Assembly: GCF_001039275.2 (NCBI RefSeq)
Contig: NZ_CP030117.1
Span: 427,001-491,000 of the forward strand
Source of the DNA: Brevibacillus brevis
GTDB lineage: Bacteria; Bacillota; Bacilli; Brevibacillales; Brevibacillaceae
Length of the DNA stretch: 64,000 nucleotides
Reading direction: 5' to 3'
Below the pieces are notes generated by a model. That model made no database searches. It was given only the letters and a program-made list of their open reading frames with translations, and was not told the DNA's origin. The position numbers were made by a program, and so were the translations under genes. Positions 17,165 through 25,288 of this stretch are shown here, one piece after another (within the stretch, counting starts at the first letter, position 1; each line of letters begins with the position of its first letter).

Positions 17165-18079
17165 GTGGATTTTCGGGTGCTGCAAACGTTTATGGTGGCG
17201 GCCACGACAGAAAATTTTCACCAGACAGCAGAAGCGTTGTTCATTGCGCAGCCTACTGTCAGCCAGCATATACGACAATTGGAAAAGGAATTGGGGATCA
17301 AGCTGTTTGAACGGGTTGGCAAACGCGTTCGGTTAACGGCTGCGGGCAAACGCTACTTGCCACATGCAAAAGGACTCCTTCAACAGTGGCATAACAGTAT
17401 GGAGGACTTGCAGGCTTGGAGACAGGGCTATCGGGAAAAGCTTCAGTTGGCTGTTTCACCGATTATTGCCCGTGCTCGTTTTTCCCATTTGCTGCACCGT
17501 TACACCAAGCTCTATCCTGATGTAGATATCTCCATTAAAATTGTCGACTCCGTGGAAATTGGCCCGCTTGTTCAAAATGGACAGGCTGATCTGGGCTTAA
17601 CCCGGATGGTACCGGGAGAATTCCAGTTGTCTACTTATCTTTTGTACGAAGATCCTGTCGTTTTTGCAGTCCCTCACAGTGGCGGAGATATGGAGGCGCC
17701 CTTGCCAGATTGGGAGCAAGAGGTGCAAACGAACCGTTTGTTGACCCACAATCATCCGGGCTACTGGGATGAGGTGCTGTTGCTTTTGCGTCAGAGGGGG
17801 CTTTCCTTGCGTACGATGGCTGTTTCGCAGGTAGACATTACAAAGCGATTCATCGAGGATGGATTGGGCGTTTCCTTTTTGCCTCGGACGGCTGTTGATC
17901 GGGATTTGTTTGAAAACCGCTTTATCGAACTGCCCACACCTGGTCTTGTTTTGCCAAAGGTCGCTTCTTATTTGCTGGTACCAAAAGCAGGGATTAGCGA
18001 GCCAGCGCAGCATTTTATCGATATCTTGCAGTCCTTGTATCCACCGATGCCGCTTGTTCAGTCCGGTGGACGGACATAA
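17165..18079 (+). CDS. citR: LysR-family regulator, CitR-like
   Basis: A 304-residue LysR protein: N-terminal helix-turn-helix (MDFRVLQTFMVAATTENFHQ, then AQPTVSQHIRQLEKELGIKLFE) and a periplasmic-binding-protein-like effector domain. Segments LLTHNHPGYWDEVL and VDITKRFIEDGLGVSFLP look like CitR of Bacillus subtilis, the regulator of the minor citrate synthase gene citA. That match is from memory of the family. I use GTG 17165 because GGGGGAG stands six to seven bases upstream. A citA-like gene lies 1.3 kb downstream on the same strand, supporting the assignment, although in B. subtilis the two are divergent. Confidence 0.8.
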   Translation: MDFRVLQTFMVAATTENFHQTAEALFIAQPTVSQHIRQLEKELGIKLFERVGKRVRLTAAGKRYLPHAKGLLQQWHNSMEDLQAWRQGYREKLQLAVSPIIARARFSHLLHRYTKLYPDVDISIKIVDSVEIGPLVQNGQADLGLTRMVPGEFQLSTYLLYEDPVVFAVPHSGGDMEAPLPDWEQEVQTNRLLTHNHPGYWDEVLLLLRQRGLSLRTMAVSQVDITKRFIEDGLGVSFLPRTAVDRDLFENRFIELPTPGLVLPKVASYLLVPKAGISEPAQHFIDILQSLYPPMPLVQSGGRT

Positions 18080-18185
18080 AAGATAACAAGCCTGTAAGGT
18101 AGATGTAAGGTGAATCGATAGTTTTGACCAGCATATGTATCCTATACTGAACCCTGCTTGAAGACAGCAGGAGGGAATGACGAAT

Positions 18186-19265
18186 ATGCAGGCTGAACCA
18201 ATCTCACAGAAGGATCGGATTTATTCTATTGATATTGTAAGGGGATTGGCATTGTTCGGGATTTTGCTGGTGAACTTGCCAAGCTTTATCATGTATTCGG
18301 AAGACGTTCCTCTACCAATAGAGGCGGGGATCGATGCGTGGATACGCTTGAGCTATGATTTATTCATTCAGACGAAATTTTTCGGGATCTTTTCGTTTCT
18401 GTTTGGCTTAGGTTTTTACATTTTCATGTCACGGGCTGAACAGCGGGGACAAAAAGTATTTCGTCTCTTCAGCAGACGGTTGCTCGCGATGTTTGCCATT
18501 GGTGTGATTCACATCTTTATTTGGTTTGGTGATATTTTGGCGGTGTACGCACTTCTCGGCTTTTTACTGATGCCTTTTTATCGAAGAAAGCCTTCTACGA
18601 TTCTAGCATGGGCAGGCAGCCTGGGAGGCGTGTACATGCTAACTCAAGGCGTGGCACTCGTACAGACGCTTAATGGTCAAGAAGTCTATTCGTTTGTAGC
18701 ATCACTCCAGACGACACTGATACCGATCTTCGTGATGTTCCTGTTTGGTTTGTATGCGGGATCGCGCGGGTTGATTGCTCAAATTCGTGAGCATAAGCCG
18801 TTGTTGAAACGAATCGCGGCTACTACACTTGTAATCAGTCTTCCGATCGCAGCAGGGATTATGTGGGCAAGCGGTGTTGTCTATGGTCCAAAGCTTGAGC
18901 AGGTGAATAAAATATTGGTTGATCTAAGTACGCTGCCTATGGCGCTGTGCTTTATCGCCAGCTTGTTTCTGTTGCTGGATCGTGAGCTGGCAAGGAAAAT
19001 TCTCCAGCCGTTTGCTTACACGGGACAAATGGGGTTAACGACTTATTTGGGTCAGACAGTCATCATGACCATTCTGATTCCTTTGTTCGGCATTACGGCC
19101 ATGCCGCTATCTTCTTGGCTTTTGCTCGCGTTTCCGATCTATGCGTTTCAATTACTCGTAAGCTGGCTGTGGCTGAAGCGTTTTAATCGAGGGCCGATGG
19201 AAAAGCTGTGGCGCTTCCTGACGTACGGACGTAAAAAGAAATCGGTTCCAGCTCCTGCTAACTGA
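18186..19265 (+). CDS. DUF418 (YeiB-like) membrane protein
   Basis: A 359-residue multi-spanning protein. The beginning (QKDRIYSIDIVRGLALFGIL) is the signature of the DUF1624/DUF418 family (YeiB), also related to acyltransferase-like membrane proteins; the DUF418 part covers the C-terminal half, with about eight to ten helices overall. Function is unknown. Two start codons are possible: ATG 18177 lies only two bases after AGGAGGG, so I prefer ATG 18186, eleven bases after it. It sits between citR and citA on the same strand. Confidence 0.8.
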   Translation: MQAEPISQKDRIYSIDIVRGLALFGILLVNLPSFIMYSEDVPLPIEAGIDAWIRLSYDLFIQTKFFGIFSFLFGLGFYIFMSRAEQRGQKVFRLFSRRLLAMFAIGVIHIFIWFGDILAVYALLGFLLMPFYRRKPSTILAWAGSLGGVYMLTQGVALVQTLNGQEVYSFVASLQTTLIPIFVMFLFGLYAGSRGLIAQIREHKPLLKRIAATTLVISLPIAAGIMWASGVVYGPKLEQVNKILVDLSTLPMALCFIASLFLLLDRELARKILQPFAYTGQMGLTTYLGQTVIMTILIPLFGITAMPLSSWLLLAFPIYAFQLLVSWLWLKRFNRGPMEKLWRFLTYGRKKKSVPAPAN

Positions 19266-19364
19266 TTGTAAAACGTGATCAAAACTACGGTTTTCTTCTA
19301 TTTCCCTTCACGATTATGAATCGATTATACTGAAGAGAAAAGAGACGAAAATGGAGTGGTGATG

Positions 19365-20468
19365 ATGACAAAACAACATCCTTTGGCTATCGGCTTGGAT
19401 GGTATCGCCGTAGCAGAAACAGACCTTAGTTTGGTGGATGGGATTAATGGACTGCTGGTGTACCGCGGTCATTGGGCGCGTGATTTGGCTATCCATCACA
19501 CATTTGAGGAAGTGGCACACCTGCTCTGGTTCGGACATTTGCCTAGCGAGCAGGAGTTGACTGATTTAAAAGATAAGCTCAAAGCAAACCGTGAGCTGCC
19601 GGAGCACGTAAAGGGAATCTTGAAGCTGATCCCGGCAGATGTAGATATGATGAGTGTACTGCGTACAGGTGTTTCGGCGCTGGGCAGTTCCTCGCACGGC
19701 TTCCCGCCGACCATCGATGAGGTGATTTCGCTTGCTGCCAAGATGCCAACCATCGTTGCGTATCGCTTCGCTTGTTTGGAGGGCCGCGAGCCGTTGGCAC
19801 CGAATCCGGAGCTGGACCATACAGCGAACTATCTGTATATGCTCAAGGGCGAAAAGCCAAAAGCGGCGCATGCTCGCGCACTGGATGCGTACCTGATTTT
19901 GACGCAGGAGCATGGCATGAATGCATCCACATTCTCCGGTCGTGTCGTTAGCTCGACCGAATCCGATCTGATTTCTTCCATTACGGCGGCAATCGGAACG
20001 CTGAAAGGTCCTTTGCACGGTGGAGCACCATCTGAAGTGACGGAGATGATCGAGGCTATCGGTACGAAGGAAAATGCAGAGCCATGGCTGCGCAACAAGC
20101 TGGAGAACGGCGGACGCTTGATGGGCTTCGGGCACCGCGTCTATAAAACGATTGATCCGCGTGCGACTGCTCTGCGCGTTGTTGCATCCGAGCTGTCGTC
20201 CAACGATCCATGGTTCGATCTGGCGACACACGTGGAAAAAGTAGGCTTGCAGTTGCTGGAAGAGTACAAACCAGGTCGCAAGCTGAATACAAACGTAGAG
20301 TTTTTTGCCGCAGCAGTCATGCGTGCAGTGGGTTTGGACGATAATTTGTTTACACCGACATTTGCTGTGAGCCGTGTGGTCGGCTGGAGTGCGCACATTC
20401 TGGAGCAGGCAGGCAAAAACCGCATTATTCGCCCGCAATCCAATTACATTGGCACGATGCCAGAATAA
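19365..20468 (+). CDS. citA: citrate synthase, CitA type
   Basis: A 367-residue citrate synthase (type II dimeric class), condensing acetyl-CoA with oxaloacetate. The catalytic His218 (GPLHGGAPSE) and His257 (GFGHRVYKTIDPRA) are present. The third catalytic position, normally Asp in NVDF, is Glu312 here (TNVEFFAAAVM). It is more like the minor CitA/2-methylcitrate synthase-type enzymes than the main CitZ, judging by lack of the usual C-terminal form and by citR nearby. I start at ATG 19365, eight bases after GGAG; upstream GTG/ATG codons in frame are possible. A terminator follows at 20487. Confidence 0.88.
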   Translation: MTKQHPLAIGLDGIAVAETDLSLVDGINGLLVYRGHWARDLAIHHTFEEVAHLLWFGHLPSEQELTDLKDKLKANRELPEHVKGILKLIPADVDMMSVLRTGVSALGSSSHGFPPTIDEVISLAAKMPTIVAYRFACLEGREPLAPNPELDHTANYLYMLKGEKPKAAHARALDAYLILTQEHGMNASTFSGRVVSSTESDLISSITAAIGTLKGPLHGGAPSEVTEMIEAIGTKENAEPWLRNKLENGGRLMGFGHRVYKTIDPRATALRVVASELSSNDPWFDLATHVEKVGLQLLEEYKPGRKLNTNVEFFAAAVMRAVGLDDNLFTPTFAVSRVVGWSAHILEQAGKNRIIRPQSNYIGTMPE

Positions 20469-20486
20469 TAAAGACGTGAATCATGA

Positions 20487-20516
20487 AAGCTATCCGTTAT
20501 GCGGGTAGCTTTTTTT
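20487..20516 (+). terminator. terminator of citA
   Basis: aagctatccg (20487-20496) pairs with cgggtagctt (20502-20511), followed by seven Ts. Confidence 0.85.
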
Positions 20517-20530
20517 CGTGTTTATACATG

Positions 20531-21050
20531 TGGCTGCGGTGGGGAGAAGAATATTTCCAGTCTAGGCTCCAGGCTCCGTCCCACTGGAGGATTAGACTGC
20601 CCGCTCCGAAGGGATTTGCGGGGAAACGCAAAAGTGGTAGCCGCTTCGTCGCGTGGGCACGTTGCGTTTCTGTTGCCCGCAAATCCCTTCTCCGCTCGGT
20701 AGGACTTCACAAGTCGCTACGCCTGGAAATATTCTTCTCTGGCGTAACTGATGAGGTTCTTCCATCTCTTTTAAGTTATTAAAAAATCGGATCACACGGA
20801 AAGCTCGTAGAGGAAACAGGAGAAAAAAGCGAAGATCTTTGGTACACCGACCGAGCCGGAATGGAGAAAGCGAAACACGCTCTTAAGCGTCCACCTCTGA
20901 AAAACATCCTGAAAGAACTACTTTGGACGCGGTTTCGCTTTTTACATGGAGGCGGGCAGTGAATCCCTCAGCGGGTGGGACAAGAAGCTGAGCGTTTTCT
21001 CCTGTTTCCTCCCCACCACAACTGCGGGACCAAAGTGCAACTTGGGATTG
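20531..21050. repeat. dispersed giant-hairpin intergenic repeat, copy 1 (long form)
   Basis: No gene between citA and namA; instead a structured repeat with a second copy at 40679-41063. First hairpin: a perfect 17-bp stem (20544-20560 with 20723-20739) encloses a 15-bp stem (20608-20622 with 20676-20690) and a 9-bp stem (20623-20631 with 20662-20670). Second hairpin: a perfect 16-bp stem (20811-20826 with 20995-21010) encloses 10-bp (20867-20876 with 20932-20941) and 7-bp (20887-20893 with 20924-20930) stems. The ends form an imperfect inverted repeat (20530-20546 with 21009-21025, 13 of 17). It shares an identical 38-mer (20544-20581) and 31-mer (20983-21013) with copy 2. Short frames on both strands are palindrome artefacts. 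Confidence 0.85.
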
Positions 21051-21103
21051 CAGAAGATGCTTACTTTTGGCATGATAATTAAAAAAAGTAAGGAGTGGAG
21101 CAA

Positions 21104-22132
21104 ATGGCGTTGTTGTCTACCCCGTTTCAGTTTAAAGGACTTAGCTTGAAAAATCGGATCGTCATGCCGCCGATGTGCCAGTACTCTGTGGATGCACACG
21201 ATGGAACACCAACCGACTGGCATTTTGTTCATTACGTTTCTCGTGCAGTAGGCGGAACAGGTCTGATCATTGTGGAAATGACCGATGTCGAGCCTGATGG
21301 CAGAATTTCCAACGGCGATTTGGGCTTGTGGTCTGACGAGCAGATTCCGGCATATGCACGGATCGTCTCCGAGGTTCATAAGTATGAGGCCAAAATTGGT
21401 ATACAGATTGCTCATGCGGGCCGCAAAGCGGAAGACGCAGAAGTGCCTGTATCGGCGTCCGCAATTGCTTTCCCAGGGGCGCGCTACAAAACGCCACGGG
21501 CGTTGACGACAGAAGAAGTCAAACAAATGGTCGTCAAGTTCCAGGACTCTGCGAGACGTGCGGTGGAAGCCGGGTTTGACACCATTGAAATCCACGGTGC
21601 GCACGGATACCTGATCCACCAGTTCCACTCCCCTTTGACGAATCAGCGAGACGATGAATATGGGCGGGATAAAGCGCTATTTGGCGTTGAAATTATTCAG
21701 GCGATCAAAGCGGTTATGCCAGCGGACATGCCGCTGATCATGCGCGTCTCTGCCGTAGAGTACGTGGATGGCGGGTATGGGCTGGATTACAGCACGGAGC
21801 TGTGCCGCCGTTACAAGGAAGCAGGCGTGGATATTTTCCATATATCCAGCGGCGGGGAAGGACCGATTGGTTCAGCAGGCCGTCCAGGTGTTCATCCTGG
21901 CTATCAAGTACCATTGGCACGCGCGATTAAGCAGGCATTGGATGTTCCTGTCATTGCAGTCGGCAACCTCGATGATCCAAAAGTGGCCGAAGCATCGATT
22001 GGTAATGGCGATACGGATTTGGTAGCAGTTGGTCGTGGCATGCTGCGTGACCCTTATTGGGCACTGCATGCGATTCATGAGCTGTCGGCGGATGAGTTGC
22101 AGCCACCGAAGCAATATTCAAGAGCGTTTTAA
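21104..22132 (+). CDS. namA: NADPH dehydrogenase, old yellow enzyme (YqjM/NamA)
   Basis: A 342-residue FMN-dependent TIM-barrel oxidoreductase of the thermophilic-like OYE class, reducing activated C=C bonds with NADPH. The flavin-tuning Cys25 and Tyr27 (PPMCQYS), the HAGR motif and the substrate-binding His pair in EIHGAHGYLIHQFHSPLTNQR are intact. Start is ATG 21104, eight bases after AAGGAG; an in-frame GTG at 21095 would overlap that site. Length fits YqjM. The upstream repeat element ends about 50 bp before the gene. Monocistronic, with a terminator downstream. Confidence 0.93.
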   Translation: MALLSTPFQFKGLSLKNRIVMPPMCQYSVDAHDGTPTDWHFVHYVSRAVGGTGLIIVEMTDVEPDGRISNGDLGLWSDEQIPAYARIVSEVHKYEAKIGIQIAHAGRKAEDAEVPVSASAIAFPGARYKTPRALTTEEVKQMVVKFQDSARRAVEAGFDTIEIHGAHGYLIHQFHSPLTNQRDDEYGRDKALFGVEIIQAIKAVMPADMPLIMRVSAVEYVDGGYGLDYSTELCRRYKEAGVDIFHISSGGEGPIGSAGRPGVHPGYQVPLARAIKQALDVPVIAVGNLDDPKVAEASIGNGDTDLVAVGRGMLRDPYWALHAIHELSADELQPPKQYSRAF

Positions 22133-22150
22133 TCGAGTAAAAGAGCGAGG

Positions 22151-22192
22151 GGCTTTCCTTTCGACTGCATGAGTCGGAGGAGAGCCTTTTTT
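22151..22192 (+). terminator. terminator of namA
   Basis: ggctttcctttcgact (22151-22166) pairs imperfectly with agtcggaggagagcc (22172-22186) and is followed by six Ts. Confidence 0.75.
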
Positions 22193-22204
22193 ACTTTGAG
22201 CCCC

Positions 22205-22233
22205 TTGACACTTTTTGGCAGTAGATTTAAGAT
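22205..22233 (+). promoter_or_regulatory. promoter of the tetR-type gene
   Basis: TTGACA (22205-22210), 17-base spacer, TAAGAT (22228-22233). The operator palindrome at 22237-22254 covers the expected start point. Confidence 0.75.
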
Positions 22234-22236
22234 GAA

Positions 22237-22254
22237 TGTCAGTCAGTACTGACA
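22237..22254. promoter_or_regulatory. TetR operator, copy 1
   Basis: tgtcagtcagtactgaca, containing the perfect palindrome gtcagtactgac. The same 18-mer recurs at 22888-22905 before the transporter gene, so it is the likely binding site of the regulator encoded between them. Confidence 0.8.
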
Positions 22255-22279
22255 ATCACTTTCGGGAATGAGGATAGCA

Positions 22280-22870
22280 ATGAGCAGCAGCAAAAGTCTT
22301 ACAAGCAGCGAAAAACTGATGACAGCCGCAATCGATCTCATCGCGGAAAGAGGCTACAACGGCGTAACCACGCAAGAAATTGCCACAGCGGCAGGATTGA
22401 GCGAGAAGACGTTGTTTCGTCACTTCGGCAGCAAGCGGAATTTGCTGGAGAGCGCCTTTGACCGTTTTCATTACACGGAAGGACTGACAAAGCTTTTCGC
22501 GGAGAAGCTTACCTGGGATTTGCGCGAGGATTTGCTTTTAATCAGCCGAACGTATCACGAAATGATGAACCGCAATCGGAAAATGATCTTGATTAGCATT
22601 AAGGATGAGGCCCATTTGCCCGGCTTCCGCGAGCGGACCCAAAAGCACCCGCGACAGTTGATGGTACTGTTTACAGATTACTTCAAAGAGATGGGCAAAA
22701 AGGGCAAGATGATCCAAACGAACCCGGAGGCACAGGCGACTGCCTTTATGGTTATGAATTTCGGGGCGTTTTTGAACGATCTGGATGGCACTAGCAATTT
22801 TTCAGGGGTATCTCTGGATGCATTTATCGAAGAGAGTGTAGAGATTTTTGCTAGGGGTTTGACTCCCTAG
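22280..22870 (+). CDS. TetR-family transcriptional repressor
   Basis: A 196-residue TetR protein: N-terminal helix-turn-helix (LMTAAIDLIAERGYNGVTTQEIATAAGLSEKTLFRHFGSK) and an all-helical ligand/dimer domain. I prefer ATG 22280, five bases after GAGGA, over ATG 22268. Its own promoter overlaps an 18-bp operator, and an identical operator precedes the MFS gene 74 bp downstream, so it probably represses both itself and the pump. The inducer is presumably a pump substrate. Confidence 0.92.
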   Translation: MSSSKSLTSSEKLMTAAIDLIAERGYNGVTTQEIATAAGLSEKTLFRHFGSKRNLLESAFDRFHYTEGLTKLFAEKLTWDLREDLLLISRTYHEMMNRNRKMILISIKDEAHLPGFRERTQKHPRQLMVLFTDYFKEMGKKGKMIQTNPEAQATAFMVMNFGAFLNDLDGTSNFSGVSLDAFIEESVEIFARGLTP

Positions 22871-22905
22871 TTTTTTTATCACTCATATGTCAGTCAGTAC
22901 TGACA
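22859..22905 (+). promoter_or_regulatory. MFS promoter with TetR operator, copy 2
   Basis: TTGACT (22859-22864) overlapping the tetR 3' end, 18-base spacer and TCATAT (22883-22888) form a plausible promoter. The operator 18-mer (22888-22905), identical to copy 1, directly follows the -10 box, where bound repressor would block initiation. Confidence 0.65.
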
Positions 22906-22943
22906 GTCAAAACGTGAAATCAAAGTGAAGGGGAAGATACGGC

Positions 22944-24323
22944 ATGGAAGTGACAAAAACGCAGCAAAACAGGGACATATTAATCCGAATCTTGATGTTT
23001 ACCTTGGTCATATCCTCCATGAGTGCCCTGGTGTTTAACATTGCACTCCCCGAAATTAGCAAGGAGTTTGGTTTGAGCATAGCGCAGGTGAGCTGGCTAT
23101 CGACCGCATATGGATTGTTGTACGCGATCGGAACCGTGACGTATGGCAAGCTGGCGGATCGATACAAGCTCAAGAATTTATTGACGTTCGGACTCTTGGT
23201 GTTTACGGCTGGTTCGTTTTTCGGTTTGGTCTCCGATTCCTTTGCGATGGCTCTATTCGGGAGATGCTTGCAGGCAGTAGGGGCGGCTGTCATTCCGGCG
23301 ACTGCAATGCTCATTCCATTGCGATACTTCCCGCCGGAGCGCAGGGGTTCTGTTTTAGGAAGAACGGCAGTAGGATTGGCTCTTGGCGGTGCACTCGGTC
23401 CTGTGGTCGCGGCGTTAATCGTCAGCTTTGCCCATTGGCGCTGGCTGTTTTCCATACCGCTCCTGTTCTTGCTTACGCTGCCGTTCTACCGCAAATATCT
23501 GGACGATGAGGAGATCGCGTCTGGTGGGAAGTTTGATTGGGTGGGTGGCTCCTTACTTGCAATCAGCGTGACGTCACTGCTTTTGGGAGTAACGAATGGA
23601 TCGTGGTGGTTTGCATTGGGCAGTTTGGTTACTTTGCTCCTGTTCGTCGTACGTATTCGTTCGGTAGCTGATCCGTTTGTACAGCCGAAGGTTTTTGCCA
23701 ACAAGCAGTATACAATCGGGATTCTGATGGCATTTCTCATAAATGGAATGGGGATATCGCTTTATTATCTCAGTCCGCTACTCTTGGCTCAGGTGCAGCA
23801 GTTATCGACGAGCTGGATCGGTTTTGTGATGGTTCCAGCGGCCATCGCTTCGGCATTGCTTGGCCGTGTGGGAGGAAAGCTCGCGGACAGGCGGGGGAAT
23901 GTTTTTTTGTATTTCGTTGCGTCTAGCTTACTGATTGGCTGCTTTGGGTTGCTGTCTACTTTTACAAGCGCCTCGGTTATAGGCATTGCGCTTTTCTTGA
24001 TCCTAGGCAATGTAGGGCAGTCTTTTATGCAAATCTCGATGGCGAACTCGATCTCGAGGACGTTGACGAAGGAGCAGGCGGGAGTAGGCATGGGAATCTT
24101 TTCAATGCTGAGCTTCATTTCCATGGGGATCGCGTCTGCGGTATACAGCAAGGTTATCGATCTTGGCGCGGCTACCAATTGGAACCCGGTGAATCCTTAT
24201 ACGAGCGGCTTTATTTACAGCAATATTTATTTGATGATTGCCCTGATGCACGTGTGTCTTATCGTCTTCTACTACTTTCAGTTTGGTAGGGCCAAGAGAC
24301 AAAGCCTTATAGCGGATAGCTGA
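22944..24323 (+). CDS. MFS drug-efflux transporter (DHA2, Tet(L)/QacA-like)
   Basis: A 459-residue transporter with about 14 predicted helices, the DHA2 topology. Motif A between helices 2 and 3 reads GKLADRYKLKN, and helix 5 carries the antiporter motif C-like ALGGALGPVVAALI. The first helix has NIALPEISKEFG, typical of tetracycline/multidrug proton antiporters. It is the likely target of the upstream TetR regulator through the shared operator. Substrate unknown. Confidence 0.9.
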   Translation: MEVTKTQQNRDILIRILMFTLVISSMSALVFNIALPEISKEFGLSIAQVSWLSTAYGLLYAIGTVTYGKLADRYKLKNLLTFGLLVFTAGSFFGLVSDSFAMALFGRCLQAVGAAVIPATAMLIPLRYFPPERRGSVLGRTAVGLALGGALGPVVAALIVSFAHWRWLFSIPLLFLLTLPFYRKYLDDEEIASGGKFDWVGGSLLAISVTSLLLGVTNGSWWFALGSLVTLLLFVVRIRSVADPFVQPKVFANKQYTIGILMAFLINGMGISLYYLSPLLLAQVQQLSTSWIGFVMVPAAIASALLGRVGGKLADRRGNVFLYFVASSLLIGCFGLLSTFTSASVIGIALFLILGNVGQSFMQISMANSISRTLTKEQAGVGMGIFSMLSFISMGIASAVYSKVIDLGAATNWNPVNPYTSGFIYSNIYLMIALMHVCLIVFYYFQFGRAKRQSLIADS

Positions 24324-24417
24324 CCTTTTGTTCACTCAGGCTTAATGCAATATGTGGTAGACTAAAACAAAAAAAGGAAGGGAGTTCCTGTTGACGGTGG
24401 AGTAAGAGGAAAGAAGA

Positions 24418-24450
24418 AAACGCCTTTTCCAATCAGGAAAGGGCGTTCTT
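24418..24450. terminator. bidirectional terminator between MFS and ABC operons
   Basis: aacgccttttcc (24419-24430) pairs with ggaaagggcgtt (24436-24447), with pyrimidine-rich flanks on each strand; the two operons converge here. Confidence 0.75.
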
Positions 24451-24472
24451 TATGTAACTACTCTTTGCCCAA

Positions 24473-25288
24473 CTAATACATCACCATGTTCCCAGTCTTT
24501 TTCATATGCTTCTCCGCTTGCTTCAACAACACGACGGTCGCCGTCACGAGCACCAGCAAGACGGCGGCTAGAAGTCCCATACTCGGCAGCATTGTTTGCA
24601 ACGACGCTCCCTCCATCAGCAGCTCGCGAATCAACTGAAGGGCGTAGGTCAGGGGAAAGCAAAAGGAAATGACCTTGGCCCAAACCGGAAAGGCCATCGG
24701 GGGCAGACGGACACCGGAAAAGATCAGCATCGGTTCATCCAGAACGGTGTAGAGAAAGCTCGAATCGCGTGAAAACAGAAAGAGCACACAGAGAAAGCCG
24801 CCCCAGACGATGGCCGATACCAGCAAGATGAGGAAGGCGAGTGGAGGCGCCCACCAGCCGCTCAGTTGAATGCCATCGACAAAAAACAAGGCTAGCAGGA
24901 CAAAGCAAAAGAACAGCCAGACCCCTTCGATCAGCGAGGAAAGCGAGCGCCCATACAGAAAAGCGAGCCGGTTGACCGGGCTGATGAAGATCATTTCCAT
25001 GGTCCCTGCTTGCCGTTCAAAGCTCATTTGCCACGACGACTGTACCAGGCACCAATAAAAGATGTAGCCTAAATAGCCAGTCAACAGGAACAGCGGCAAC
25101 TGCTCGTAGCTAATGAACCGGGCAAGAGGGGAATCAGCTCCCATCCGAAACGGGGCAAATGAATAATACGCGGTCACGAAATTGATGACGGGCCAGACCA
25201 AGAGCGAGAAGTAGATCATTTTGCTGTGAAACGAATGGCGATGCTCCTTGATGATTTCGGCCAAAAGCAGGCTACCTAGCTGTTTCAT
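24473..25288 (-). CDS. ABC-2 type permease
   Basis: A 271-residue permease with six hydrophobic segments in the ABC-2 layout. The long amphipathic loop after helix 2 (SFERQAGTMEMIFISPVNRLAFLYGRSLSS) is the characteristic coupling region. GGAGGGGGG precedes the ATG, which overlaps the ATPase stop by four bases. With the ATPase and the other permease it makes one heteromeric exporter. There is no direct clue to the substrate. Confidence 0.9.
   Translation of the reverse strand: MKQLGSLLLAEIIKEHRHSFHSKMIYFSLLVWPVINFVTAYYSFAPFRMGADSPLARFISYEQLPLFLLTGYLGYIFYWCLVQSSWQMSFERQAGTMEMIFISPVNRLAFLYGRSLSSLIEGVWLFFCFVLLALFFVDGIQLSGWWAPPLAFLILLVSAIVWGGFLCVLFLFSRDSSFLYTVLDEPMLIFSGVRLPPMAFPVWAKVISFCFPLTYALQLIRELLMEGASLQTMLPSMGLLAAVLLVLVTATVVLLKQAEKHMKKTGNMVMY

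Noticed and set aside
19566..20438. 290-residue open frame on the minus strand
   Set aside because: Antisense shadow of citA; rich in Arg, His and Cys without domain features.
20483..20795. Several 60-99 residue frames on both strands
   Set aside because: They arise from the inverted repeats of the intergenic element and mirror one another; none has a credible ribosome site.
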